This document shows positions 1 through 8,533 of a stretch of 64,000 bases of DNA, piece by piece. Position 1 is the stretch's first letter; the number at the start of each line of letters is the position of its first letter. The stretch covers positions 653,711 to 717,710 of the forward strand of contig JAVSMS010000001.1 of the NCBI GenBank assembly GCA_032027085.1, given 5' to 3'. The position numbers and the translations under genes were made by a program. Source of the stretch: Pseudorhodoplanes sp. Lineage in GTDB: Bacteria > Pseudomonadota > Alphaproteobacteria > Rhizobiales > Xanthobacteraceae. Under the pieces are notes generated by a model. That model made no database searches. It was not told where the DNA came from and saw only the letters and a list, made by a program, of their open reading frames with translations.

Positions 1-2120
1 TCACGGTCGTTCAGCCGCACCAGAACGGGATTTTCACAGCTGGACGCTTTCCCGAACACCACCGCATGTCGCGCCTCAAGGCTTGGCAGAACCCCTGCAT
101 AATCGCCGCCAATGTAGTTCGACAGAAATTCTTTGCCGGTGTCGTCGAAAGTCCGCATTGCAAAAATAGTGTTGCACTGGTTCAGGATCGTCTTCGTTAC
201 GTTGGCGGTCCGCTGCGTGATCAACAGGCAACCGAGGCCGTACTTGCGACCCTGCAGGATGGCGCGAGCGGTGCGCGCCGTCGCCGCTTTGTCGCCCTCG
301 GCGACGACGGAGTTCCACTCCGGCACCAGTGAGTGCGCCTCCTCATAGACCAAGCACAGCCGGCCCTGATCGGTCATGCCGAGTTCCTGGCACACCCTAA
401 GCGCGGCATCCGAGATTAAGGCCGTGATCTCGGTCGGTGTGAGCGACGCCATCGACGCGTCGCCTGTTTTGAAATCCTTGAAACCAGTCTGCCGCCACAC
501 ATCAAATGCCGCAGGATTCACGATACGGAGATTGCGCCCATTTTCTGCCAGGAATGCGCGAATTTGCTCGGTCAGCTTCTGCGAGAAGCGTCCAACGGTA
601 CCGCCTTCCTCACGGTTCTGTTCGACCTTTCCCCGACCAGAAACCGCGTGGAGTTCATCGTCCAGTTGCTTTTCACGCGCTACGTCAACAAAATCCCCAA
701 GCAGCTTGGCGTACTGATCGGTGAGGTCGAGGCAGATCACCTTGATGCCATCGGCGATCATGCGCTCGACGAGCTCAATGGCGAGGTAGCTTTTGCCGAT
801 TCCGAGGATGCCAAGGACGGCGGTGTTATGCGTCACGGCCGCCGACATATCGAGACCGACGCCGAAGCCCGTATTTGGAAAATGGCCGATGGTCGAGGCT
901 GCGTCCGCCGCGCCCTCGTCGTCGCGCAGGAACACCGGCGCATTCATGCGCGGCAGCCATTTCACCGGCATGAATTTTCCAGCATCCGCATCCCATCGGC
1001 CGATCTTGCGCGCCTTGGCCCGCGCATAGCCGTAGGTGTTCTTCTGCTGGACGATCTCCTCGCGCGTCAGTCCGTCGATAATTTGAAAAATGACAAAGGA
1101 ATCACCAATCCGCGCTTCCACCAACCGACCTTCGGATAAGTTGCGCTCCTCGGTCACCTCAAAGAGGACGTAGTCCAGACTTGTGTCGCTGACGACTACA
1201 CCGCAAAGGCGATTGATCCACTGTATGGCAGGGACGTCCTCTAACTCCTCAGGGGTCGCGTTCAGCGCCAGCGCAGTCGCCGCGCCCTTCGAGTCCGGGA
1301 GGTTCCCGATCCTGTCCCGCAACCCGGCAGGCAGCGGAGCGGTCAGAACTCGCAGCAGATTTCCCTCGTCGCGACCGACATAGTTGAGCGCCACGCCAAG
1401 CATCCATGGTCCGTGGCTATCGGCGACCACGAGCGGCGTTCCCCGCTCCACATCGGCCTGACCCAGCTGCCGGACAAGCACGATGCCGGGCGACTGGTGT
1501 GCCGCAATCGCCCCCACGATCTGATCGGGACGGAGGACATTCCAATGCTCGCGCGCCCATCCAACGAAGTCCAAGACGGACTCTACCGGGCGCAGCACAA
1601 CGATCATGGCCCACGTGCTCAGGATCGCGATGACCTCGTGGGGGCGGGTACGGTGAAACAGCCAGACGCATAGCAGGATCACGATAGTGAAGATGACGAC
1701 TGGGCTGCCAAGGCTGCGAACAGCCCTATCGGCGAGGCGGACGACGGGGCGGGTTTCCATACCGATGGGGGGCCGGACCAGCAGGACGAGGACGGAGACG
1801 AGGCAAACGGCTGCGCAGAACACAATTGTCGTCCAAAGCAGCCACCAGTCGGCGCTCTCCGGCTGAACCGCGAGTGAGCTCGCGAGCAATGCCGCCAGCG
1901 CCATGAAAGAGTTCGTGGCCGAGTCCGCGGGCGGCGTGAAATGCGGGTTCAGGAGACGACTGCCGAACAGGAGGCTGGCGAACCCACTTAAGAGCCAGAT
2001 GGAGTTTTCGTTAGGGGTGAAGCCCGAGACGACAACGAAGTACTGGATGATGCCGAGCACAGCCGCGTAGATCGCCAACCCGGCGACGCGGTGTTGCGTT
2101 TGCCGTTTTCCCTTCTCCAA
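1..2120 (-). CDS. Membrane-anchored HerA/DUF87-type ATPase (3' end beyond window)
   Basis: The frame is open leftwards from a TTG start at 2120 to the window edge (706 codons). The start is chosen because a strong ribosome site (GGAGGGGGC, 2125-2133) sits just upstream and no ATG fits. The first ~200 residues hold several hydrophobic, membrane-like segments, for example a stretch reading AIYAAVLGIIQYFVVV. The ATPase part follows: Walker A GILGIGKS at residues 437-444, Walker B with the HerA-style acidic pair in LCLVYEEAHSLVPEW (E593-E594), and the arginine-bearing segment LLITQRTANV. These motifs define the HerA/FtsK-like P-loop helicases, which form hexamers that pump DNA. In defence islands HerA proteins pair with nuclease or Sir2-type effectors; any direct partner here would lie left of position 1. 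It is divergent from the HEPN and nuclease genes and sits inside a tRNA-linked element. The ATPase assignment is firm; a defence role is inferred. Confidence 0.85.
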   Translation of the reverse strand, partial: MEKGKRQTQHRVAGLAIYAAVLGIIQYFVVVSGFTPNENSIWLLSGFASLLFGSRLLNPHFTPPADSATNSFMALAALLASSLAVQPESADWWLLWTTIVFCAAVCLVSVLVLLVRPPIGMETRPVVRLADRAVRSLGSPVVIFTIVILLCVWLFHRTRPHEVIAILSTWAMIVVLRPVESVLDFVGWAREHWNVLRPDQIVGAIAAHQSPGIVLVRQLGQADVERGTPLVVADSHGPWMLGVALNYVGRDEGNLLRVLTAPLPAGLRDRIGNLPDSKGAATALALNATPEELEDVPAIQWINRLCGVVVSDTSLDYVLFEVTEERNLSEGRLVEARIGDSFVIFQIIDGLTREEIVQQKNTYGYARAKARKIGRWDADAGKFMPVKWLPRMNAPVFLRDDEGAADAASTIGHFPNTGFGVGLDMSAAVTHNTAVLGILGIGKSYLAIELVERMIADGIKVICLDLTDQYAKLLGDFVDVAREKQLDDELHAVSGRGKVEQNREEGGTVGRFSQKLTEQIRAFLAENGRNLRIVNPAAFDVWRQTGFKDFKTGDASMASLTPTEITALISDAALRVCQELGMTDQGRLCLVYEEAHSLVPEWNSVVAEGDKAATARTARAILQGRKYGLGCLLITQRTANVTKTILNQCNTIFAMRTFDDTGKEFLSNYIGGDYAGVLPSLEARHAVVFGKASSCENPVLVRLNDR

Positions 2121-2427
2121 ATGCGCCCCCTCCAAACTATTCACTGAATACTTATCGGCGTCGCGCGTCTCAGCAATGAACTCTGAAAGAAAAACTACCC
2201 CACACAAAGATGAGGCGGCAGTATAGATTGTGTCAACCTCGCAGGGAAATGACGCAAGGGAGATCAGGCTGGCAGCTCCCGTTCAACCCGGCAATTTCGT
2301 AAAAGCCGAGGCATCGAGGCTTACGACCTGTAGGTGACGGACGCGGTGAAATCCGCCATTTCGTGGCCGATCCACAGATCAGCGGGCCTCGTAACGTCAT
2401 GCGCGTGCTTCGGGGGACAGCGGCGAC

Positions 2428-2517
2428 ATGAACGCCGTCGAGATCGTAGAAGGCATATCGGAGCTGGCCGAGCAGCCGTCCCCGAAATACGCCTACGACC
2501 TAGAGCCGCTCGCCTGA
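2428..2517 (+). pseudogene. Possible N-terminal remnant of a DNA methyltransferase gene
   Basis: A 29-codon frame beginning MNAVEIVEGISELAEQP lies in the 440-bp gap between the HerA-like ATPase gene and the next gene. The opening residues resemble, from memory, the N-terminus of a class of SAM-dependent DNA methyltransferases found in defence islands, but the similarity stops after about 17 residues and the frame closes at 2517. No methylase motif follows. It may be decayed cargo of the element or chance. The rest of the gap (2121-2427 and 2518-2563) shows no further gene; it must hold the divergent promoters. Confidence 0.25.
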
Positions 2518-2563
2518 TTCAGTGCGAACGTGATTCCAGGGCAGAGTAGGCACAGGCTAGTAA

Positions 2564-3586
2564 ATGACGATGTTCAAAGAGACCATCCGCACCCTCCGCC
2601 AGCTGGAAGGACAGACGCAGGTTTCTGTCCCGATCAGCGACGATGAGGAAGGCTACTTTGATCGCGAGTGCCCCTCCGCGGAATGTCTGTTCCAGTTCAA
2701 GATTTTTGGTGAGGATTGGAAGGAAAAGGTCAGGGATAAGGAGGTGTTCTGTCCCAACTGCGGCCACACAGCAGATTCCGGCAGTTGGTGGACGCAGGAG
2801 CAACTTAAGTACGCCAAGCAGGCGGCGCTTGCCCAGGTGAAGGCCAGTATAAGCGGCGCCTTGCGCCGTGATGCCAACCAATGGAATCGGCGGCAGCCGC
2901 GCAACAGCTTCATTTCCATGACGATGAAGGTCGATAACCGGCCGCAGCATGTGCCGCTGCCGTCCGCGGCGACCGAGCCTATGCGGCTCAAGATTACGTG
3001 CCCCACATGCGCCTGCCGCTATGCGGTGATTGGCGCGGCTTACTTCTGCCCGGCTTGCGGTCACAACGCGGCCGACCAGCAGTTTGCGCTGACCATCGGC
3101 GGAATCAGACAATCACTTGACGCGCTCGACGCAGTACGCGCCGCCGTCGCCGACCGCGATACGGCTGAAAACACCGTCCGATTGATTGTGGAAAACGGTC
3201 TGCAGAACGCGGTCACGGCCTTCCAGAGATGCGCCGAAGCCATCTTTGCTGGCTTACCCTCTGCGCCAAAAGCACGTCGCAACGCTTTCCAAAATCTGAG
3301 CGAGGGCGATCAGCTTTGGCAGGGCGCAACCGGGAAGGCGTACATCGATCATCTGGCTTCCAACGAATTGGCTGACTTGCAGCGCGCGTTCCAGCTGCGG
3401 CACTTGCTGGCGCACACGCAAGGACTTGTCGATCAGGACTATCTCTCCAAGAGCGGTGATACGCGGTACAGGATCGGCCAGCGTATTGTCGTGCGAGCCG
3501 ATATGGTGCGCGATGTAACAGTCCTAATCGAAAAGCTGATTGGCGGCCTTCAGGCCGACGCAGGCGCGGCAGCGAGGCAGAAATGA
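2564..3586 (+). CDS. Double zinc-ribbon protein with C-terminal HEPN-like domain
   Basis: This 340-residue protein has two C4 zinc-ribbon modules: C36/C41 (CPSAEC) with C63/C66 (CPNC), and C146/C149 (CPTC) with C162/C165 (CPAC). They are separated by a basic, Gln/Arg-rich linker. The C-terminal half is helical and carries QLRHLLAHTQGLVD, in which R279-x4-H284 fits the R-x(4-6)-H active-site motif of HEPN RNases, followed by a Val-Asp as in the RiboL-PSP-HEPN group. There is no signal peptide or membrane segment, so it should be cytoplasmic. The next gene, a restriction-endonuclease-like protein, starts 10 bp downstream, so the two are probably co-transcribed. The ribosome site is weak (AGG upstream of the ATG at 2564). 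The zinc ribbons are clear. The HEPN assignment rests on the motif and helical context, and an RNA-targeting or abortive-infection role is inference. Confidence 0.7.
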   Translation: MTMFKETIRTLRQLEGQTQVSVPISDDEEGYFDRECPSAECLFQFKIFGEDWKEKVRDKEVFCPNCGHTADSGSWWTQEQLKYAKQAALAQVKASISGALRRDANQWNRRQPRNSFISMTMKVDNRPQHVPLPSAATEPMRLKITCPTCACRYAVIGAAYFCPACGHNAADQQFALTIGGIRQSLDALDAVRAAVADRDTAENTVRLIVENGLQNAVTAFQRCAEAIFAGLPSAPKARRNAFQNLSEGDQLWQGATGKAYIDHLASNELADLQRAFQLRHLLAHTQGLVDQDYLSKSGDTRYRIGQRIVVRADMVRDVTVLIEKLIGGLQADAGAAARQK

Positions 3587-3596
3587 TGGTCGCGCA

Positions 3597-4760
3597 ATGC
3601 CTCCGATAAACTACACGCGAACGGTCAATCCACTGCAATTCGAGGCCTTGGAGCCAAAGCGGTTCGAGGACCTGGTTCGCCAGCTCATCTACGACTTCCG
3701 AGTATGGCGACAGCTTGAGGCGACCGGAAGGTCTGGATCGGATGATGGCTTTGATGCGCGAGGTTGTGAGATCGTCGGGACCGGGTCAGCGGCGGAGCCT
3801 GTAGAAGAAGAAGGCGAACCATCAGTCCTAGAAGGAACGGACCGAATTTGGCTTGTTCAATGCAAGCGCGAGAAGTCCATCGGCCCTTCGAAGCTTATCG
3901 GCTATCTCGACACCATTCCCAAATCCGAGCGTCCGAATCTGTACGGCGTCATACTCGCCGCACCCGCAGATTTTTCCAAGAAGGCGCGCGATCAATTCAG
4001 GGACTGGTGTTCTGAAAACGGAATCTCCGAATGCTACCTGTGGGGCAGGGCCGAGCTCGAAGACGCGCTCTTCCAGCCCAAGAACGATCATCTTCTCTTT
4101 GCCTATTTCGGCTTGTCCCTCTCCATTCGGAAGCGCTCCGATCAAGCGAGGCTAAGGGCGCAGACGACGATCAAGCGCAAGATCAAACGCGCGTTCAGCG
4201 ACAAAATCGAAGTGCTATTCCGCGACGTTGATGATCGCGAATATCCATTCGCACACCGCGAGAGAGACGATCACCGATGGTGGGTGTACCGCAACCTAAA
4301 ACTCACGTTCCGGGGTCTGGAATGTGAGGCCAAACGGTTCTTCGCCTTCATCGACGATGACCAGACCCACTGGGACTATGCCAACGTACTCGATGATGCA
4401 TCGCTAAGCTCGCACAGCGATCCTTGGCGGGGAAAGGACGGTGGCTCCCCCGAGAGACAAGAGCTTTGGGAGTTTTGGTCATCACTCCCGCGCGGTAATC
4501 AGGCGTGGCTGATCGTCAAGGGCGTCATCGCACTCGACAACATCCTCGAAGTGGACGAGATCGGCGACGACATCACCGGCAGCGTCCATATCTATGTGCG
4601 TACCGATCCCAGTCAGCCCCATCCGTTCTCGAATTTCTATCCCGAGTTCGCCACGGACGGATGGAGCGGTGCTCGCTCCACCGAACCCAGTCCCACTAAC
4701 CGTATCGAAAAATTCCCGGCAAAGTTTCGGAAGCCTATGCCCGGTCAATCACAGACCTGA
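3597..4760 (+). CDS. Mrr-like restriction endonuclease (PD-(D/E)XK fold)
   Basis: A 387-residue protein when started at the ATG at 3597, 10 bp after the previous stop; a longer start at 3540 would overlap the upstream gene by 47 bp. The N-terminal 110 residues match the Mrr_cat/PD-(D/E)XK pattern: helix FEDLVRQLIYDF (residues 23-34), the metal-binding Asp in SDDGFDARG (D53), and the Q-x-K motif in WLVQCKRE (Q88, K90). The remaining ~280 residues have no family I recognise; they are rich in charged and aromatic residues and may serve target recognition or regulation. Mrr-type enzymes are type IV restriction nucleases or effectors of multi-gene defence systems. No methylase gene accompanies it, which favours a type IV or complex-system role. 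The nuclease fold is well supported; the substrate is unknown. Confidence 0.8.
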   Translation: MPPINYTRTVNPLQFEALEPKRFEDLVRQLIYDFRVWRQLEATGRSGSDDGFDARGCEIVGTGSAAEPVEEEGEPSVLEGTDRIWLVQCKREKSIGPSKLIGYLDTIPKSERPNLYGVILAAPADFSKKARDQFRDWCSENGISECYLWGRAELEDALFQPKNDHLLFAYFGLSLSIRKRSDQARLRAQTTIKRKIKRAFSDKIEVLFRDVDDREYPFAHRERDDHRWWVYRNLKLTFRGLECEAKRFFAFIDDDQTHWDYANVLDDASLSSHSDPWRGKDGGSPERQELWEFWSSLPRGNQAWLIVKGVIALDNILEVDEIGDDITGSVHIYVRTDPSQPHPFSNFYPEFATDGWSGARSTEPSPTNRIEKFPAKFRKPMPGQSQT

Positions 4761-5360
4761 TGCGCCGCCGAGGCCGAGCAAATCGTGTCGGTCCTGCCGA
4801 GGCGGCTATAAGCTTGCTCAAAACGGATCAGGAACTGACCGCGCCAGGACTGATCGCCAAGTGCCAGCCATGCTAGCGCATCATCGCCCTGCCGGCGCCA
4901 GCGGCAAGTCAAATCCTTCGTATACGAATGCGCCAGAGATCCCGTTCCGATACGCCGGGCCAGTTTTGGACGCCTATCCCCGACTCAGGGGGTCAATATT
5001 GCAGGCCCAATAAACAGCCCGCGTGGTTCATAGCCCCAATGGCACAGGCCGGGCGCGCCGCGCGCCCGGAAAGAAGATTCTTCGCGCGACAACCGACAAA
5101 AATATCCAGCGGCGGAGACCTGTTCGCGTACACTTGCGGGATGGCAGCTGGAAAAATTGGTCCTGAGACGCCGGGAAAGGCTCTTCTCAGAGGTCTCGAG
5201 GACCAAGCTGGGAGGAAATGCTTCGCGCGCCTCCCTAGTGCTGTAAGGTCCGTTTGCGGCCGTTACAAATACATTGCGTCCAAACTTCGCTCATGACGTG
5301 GCGCGCCCGGACTACGCGGCGATTGATCCGGGGTTTGACCCCGGCGACGAGCGCTTTCCG
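4761..5360. other. 600-bp gap without a convincing gene
   Basis: Short open frames exist on both strands (for example 4928-5296 plus, 4985-5206 minus), but none has a ribosome site, family signature or protein-like composition. A short hairpin, GGGGT-TTG-ACCCC, lies near 5330-5342. The stretch sits between the endonuclease gene and the 3' end of the integrase gene and probably holds convergent termination signals or decayed element DNA. Confidence 0.5.
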
Positions 5361-7166
5361 TTAAGAGTTCAGACCACGCAGCCACGGCTTCAGCACAGTC
5401 AGTTGTCCGCAATCCGCCTTTGTCTTCGCATTCAGCAGGACCTCACGCATTTTCTTGATTACAGGAGGCTCAAGGGCCGCGATCGCAGCGGATTGTTCCG
5501 GAGAAAGCATTCCCTTCCTGCCATATCCATCAGGCACTGAACCGACATGGCCGAGAATACGATTGCGAGTGCGCTGCGCTACTGCTTCGTTATCGAGGAG
5601 GTCCGCCATCAAATGGCGAGTGCCATACAAGGTGAGATCCTTGCGAGTGATCTCAAGCAGGCCTTTCACATACTGCCAGGATTTCGTCATGGGCTGTCCC
5701 CAGCGCAGTTCGCCGGTCGGCTTTTTATAAGGCTGCCACTGGGGGAACAGGCGGTCGATCTTATTTTTCTGCAGCTCCCAAACTCGGTCCAGCAAACCCA
5801 AGTCGATCAAGAGCGGGTGAATTGGAACGACGCGTGCCGAAGACTGCGTCTTGAATTTGCGCTGATCCTTCAGGGCTACGCGCCCGGCACGAGCATCAAA
5901 AGGTCGCAAATCAAAGAAGAAAAATTCACCGTCCGTCACCACATCGGCACAACGCAATTGCCCAACCTCACCTGCACGCATGCCGGTCAAGATCAGAATA
6001 AGAAAGCCCCAGTAGATATGGTTTTGCAGGAAATAGCCGCCCTTTGTCCACATCCGACTAGTTCCTCGGCACCCCGTAAATAAAGGAAGATTTACAAGGG
6101 CGAGCAATTCATCGTCCTCGAAGGCGTCCCGGGGCAACGCAGTCAGGTTTTCTGGACTGATCTTTTTAAAAGTGGGTTTGGGCCCGTGAAAGTAACCGTT
6201 GTCGATCGCCCAACCGAAGAACGCACGTAAAGCAATATGGTATGATTTGATCGTCGTCACGGTCATACGCTCGAGCTTGTCCCAACCATTCGCCTTGGCG
6301 AACTTGAAGCGAGACATCAGCGTTACCCGATCACCCGTTGGCAATCCTTTTCTGTTCGGGATTTCGGGGAGCGCATCGTCGATCTTTTGGAAATCTGAAG
6401 GCGTCATCGAACTCAGCTCGGGGTCACCCAGCAACTTGATGACAAATGAAATCAGCGGCTCATACTCGCCGCGCGCCCTGTCGTCATCGTTGAGTTTATA
6501 CTTATCTTCGTAAAACAACTTGGCTACTTGCGATAACCGAAGTGCCGACTCGGCCGGAAGCGGACCAGGCATTGCCTCCTGTTTCCCATTAATCGGTCGG
6601 AGTTCGCTCAAGTGCGGTGCCACCGAGACGCCGTCCGTGCTCCGCATTTGATGCATCAATGGGCTGTGGGTCCATCCATGGCCGATCGCCTCGCCCGCGT
6701 CCGCCCTGCCACGTTCGTATTCACGACGTTGTCCAGCGCGGATCAGACACTCTTCGCTGGTCTTATTCTGGTTGACGAAATCGACCCAGTTGCTCGCAAA
6801 CGAATGAAAGCGCTGGCAGAATGAATAGCCACGCTCCTGCGAGCGCACGATAAAGCTCCTAACCTGGTTCTCGAACGCAACGCGCTCCGCCAACTCTCGC
6901 TCGGTCACCGGTGCGCCTCGGCCGGAATAGGCTACGAGCCGTGAATGAAGCACCGTCCCGAGCGTTTCGAGGTCGGGTGCATCAATGAGTTCGCAGGCCC
7001 AGCCGAGACTGTCCACAAGTCGCCTCCTTGCTTCCGCATAGTTGGACGTCCTCAAGGACGCCCTCAAAAGCGCGCGTCCGTAAAGATCGGCGGCGACTTT
7101 TCCCAGCCGAATTTGGAGGTAATAACGACCGCCATCTCGGCGGGTCAGATAAGGCGCGCGCGCCAT
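5361..7166 (-). CDS. Tyrosine recombinase / integrase of the tRNA-Met element
   Basis: A 601-residue tyrosine recombinase when started at the ATG at 7166, which has AGGAG seven bases upstream; the longer frame to 7217 lacks such a site. The N-terminal ~60 residues (YLTRRDGGRYYLQIRLG) form the DUF6538-like arm-binding region. The central part (about 200-330) is the core-binding, SAM-like domain. The catalytic part shows Arg I in TGMRAGEV (R397), Arg II with its neighbour in YGTRHLMADLL (R517), the His of ILGHVGS (H540) and the Tyr nucleophile in DGYGRKG (Y548). The usual His three residues before Arg II is not seen (Tyr/Gly there). The gene lies 120 bp beyond the 3' end of tRNA-Met and reads away from it, the normal layout for elements that integrate into a tRNA 3' end. 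It most likely catalyses insertion and excision of the island to its left. Confidence 0.92.
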   Translation of the reverse strand: MARAPYLTRRDGGRYYLQIRLGKVAADLYGRALLRASLRTSNYAEARRRLVDSLGWACELIDAPDLETLGTVLHSRLVAYSGRGAPVTERELAERVAFENQVRSFIVRSQERGYSFCQRFHSFASNWVDFVNQNKTSEECLIRAGQRREYERGRADAGEAIGHGWTHSPLMHQMRSTDGVSVAPHLSELRPINGKQEAMPGPLPAESALRLSQVAKLFYEDKYKLNDDDRARGEYEPLISFVIKLLGDPELSSMTPSDFQKIDDALPEIPNRKGLPTGDRVTLMSRFKFAKANGWDKLERMTVTTIKSYHIALRAFFGWAIDNGYFHGPKPTFKKISPENLTALPRDAFEDDELLALVNLPLFTGCRGTSRMWTKGGYFLQNHIYWGFLILILTGMRAGEVGQLRCADVVTDGEFFFFDLRPFDARAGRVALKDQRKFKTQSSARVVPIHPLLIDLGLLDRVWELQKNKIDRLFPQWQPYKKPTGELRWGQPMTKSWQYVKGLLEITRKDLTLYGTRHLMADLLDNEAVAQRTRNRILGHVGSVPDGYGRKGMLSPEQSAAIAALEPPVIKKMREVLLNAKTKADCGQLTVLKPWLRGLNS

Positions 7167-7286
7167 GCCCTCGCTCCTGGGGCCGAATCCCTGTGTCACC
7201 TCGCAGTGAGACGTCACACAGAAGTCCGGAACCCCTTTGAGGGCGAACCATTTGAATTCAAAAGCTTTTTAGGCAGTTTGCGAATT

Positions 7287-7363
7287 TGGTAGCGGAGGAC
7301 GGATTCGAACCGCCGACACAAGGATTATGATTCCTCTGCTCTAACCACCTGAGCTACTCCGCC
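7287..7363 (-). tRNA. tRNA-Met (CAU), elongator type
   Basis: Read on the minus strand, the 77 bases fold into a full cloverleaf: acceptor GGCGGAG pairs with CTCCGCT (first pair G-U), the D-arm is GCTC/GAGC, the anticodon stem GAGGA/TCCTT carries loop ATCATAA with anticodon CAT, the T-arm has the TTCGAAT loop, and the 3' ACCA is encoded. The first base pair and the D-arm fit elongator rather than initiator tRNA-Met; a tRNA-Ile2 with a modified CAU cannot be excluded from sequence alone. The integrase gene starts 120 bp past the 3' end, so this tRNA is the probable attachment site of the element. Confidence 0.95.
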
Positions 7364-7491
7364 GCCGGTCAGGCGTGGACGTCCCGGAAGCCGGGCACGC
7401 CATTTGGCCTGCAAGCGAGGCCGCATATAGGAAGCCACCGGAAAAGCTGTCAAGTTCAGCAAATGGCGGCGGGAAAACCAGCCAGCCCTGA

Positions 7492-7821
7492 TCACTTCGG
7501 CTCAGCCGGCGGCGCCCCGGGGGCTGGCGGCGGGATCACCGGCGTTCGGCCGCCATTCGGCGCCGGCGCGCGGATCTCCGGATCGAGCCCTTGCGGCGGG
7601 CAAATCACCCCGCCCGATTGCGCGAGCTTGTCGCTGAGGTCCTGACCGGACGGCGCACGGCCCTGCGTCTCGTGGGTGTCACCCGGTCCTTGCAGATTGT
7701 GCTCGGCACAGGCTTTGCGGTCGAGCGGCGCCGCGTCCAGACCGGGGGGCCTCGCCTGCGCCGCGGCGATGCCATTCGCCGCGAGCAAAAACGCCAGGAC
7801 AAGCGGCATCCATCTGATCAT
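7492..7821 (-). CDS. Small secreted proline-rich protein
   Basis: The ATG at 7821 is preceded by GGGAG six bases upstream, giving a 109-residue protein rather than the longer frame from 7854. It begins with a signal peptide (MIRWMPLVLAFLLAANGIAAAQA, cleavage after the AQA). The mature part has two cysteines, one near the start (KACAEH) and one in GGVICPPQG, and a proline-rich tail (VIPPPAPGAPPAEPK). I do not recognise a functional family; similar short periplasmic proteins are common in this order. It stands alone between the tRNA and the methyltransferase gene. Confidence 0.75.
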   Translation of the reverse strand: MIRWMPLVLAFLLAANGIAAAQARPPGLDAAPLDRKACAEHNLQGPGDTHETQGRAPSGQDLSDKLAQSGGVICPPQGLDPEIRAPAPNGGRTPVIPPPAPGAPPAEPK

Positions 7822-7880
7822 ATCGATCTCCCGCATCACGAGAGACAACGGCAAGCGCGCGCATCAGGTTCCGGCGAAGA

Positions 7881-8516
7881 TCAGACCTTGCCGAACCGGA
7901 TCATGGAGAAATGGCCAAGCGGCGGCATCGGCATGCGCGCGATCACCCGCATATCGGGCCGCGCGTCGATCCAGCGCTGCAGCCGCGCCCATTCGAATTC
8001 CGGCCGCCAGCCAAGCTTCCGTGCGACCGGCGCAAAGCCGAGTTCGAAGGCGCGCCGCAATCCGCTTTCCGCGCTGATGTGATTGACCAGGATCATCTCG
8101 CCGCCCGGCTTCAGCACACGCGCAAACTCGTTGAGGGCGGCTTCGGGGTCGGGGACCGCAGTGATGACATACTGTGCCACCACGACGTCGAAAAAGCCGT
8201 CGGCGAAGCCGAGATGGGCGACATCCATCACCGCCAGCGCCTCGACATTGGCCAGATTGAACTGCGCGACGCGTTCCTTCGCCTTGCGCAGCATCGGCTC
8301 CGATATGTCGATGCCGACAAGCCTGTTGGTCCGCGCATAATCCGGCAGCGAAATGCCGGTGCCGACCCCGACCTCCAGAATCCGTCCGCCGATGTGCTCC
8401 GCCGCGGCGATCGAGGATTTGCGCCCGGTTTCGAACACGCGGCCGAAGACGAGGTCATAGACCGGCGCCCAGCGCGCATACGCCTTCGTCACGCTCGCCT
8501 TGTCGATGTCCCCCAT
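7881..8516 (-). CDS. pmtA: SAM-dependent methyltransferase, PmtA-like
   Basis: A 211-residue class I methyltransferase. The SAM-binding motif I is ILEVGVGTGISLP (residues 46-58), followed by the acidic VGIDISEPML, motif II-like VEALAVMDVAHLGF and the post-motif ARVLKPGGEMILVNHI. The opening AYARWAPVYDLVFG and the closing part match the Rhodobacter-type phosphatidylethanolamine N-methyltransferases that make phosphatidylcholine in the membrane. The fold is certain; the substrate rests on overall resemblance, and related enzymes methylate quinones. It ends the leftward pair mnmA-pmtA with an 17-bp gap, and an AGGCGGGG ribosome site precedes the ATG at 8516. Confidence 0.7.
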   Translation of the reverse strand: MGDIDKASVTKAYARWAPVYDLVFGRVFETGRKSSIAAAEHIGGRILEVGVGTGISLPDYARTNRLVGIDISEPMLRKAKERVAQFNLANVEALAVMDVAHLGFADGFFDVVVAQYVITAVPDPEAALNEFARVLKPGGEMILVNHISAESGLRRAFELGFAPVARKLGWRPEFEWARLQRWIDARPDMRVIARMPMPPLGHFSMIRFGKV

Positions 8517-8533
8517 TCGCCCCGCCTGCCGAC

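Noticed and set aside
4928-5296. 122-codon open frame in the gap before the integrase
   Set aside because: No start signal, no domain, and an Arg/Pro/Ser-rich shadow-like composition.
7287-7311. A second copy of the tRNA-Met 3' end inside 1-7286 as the other attachment site
   Set aside because: No copy was seen; the distal site, if present, lies left of the window.
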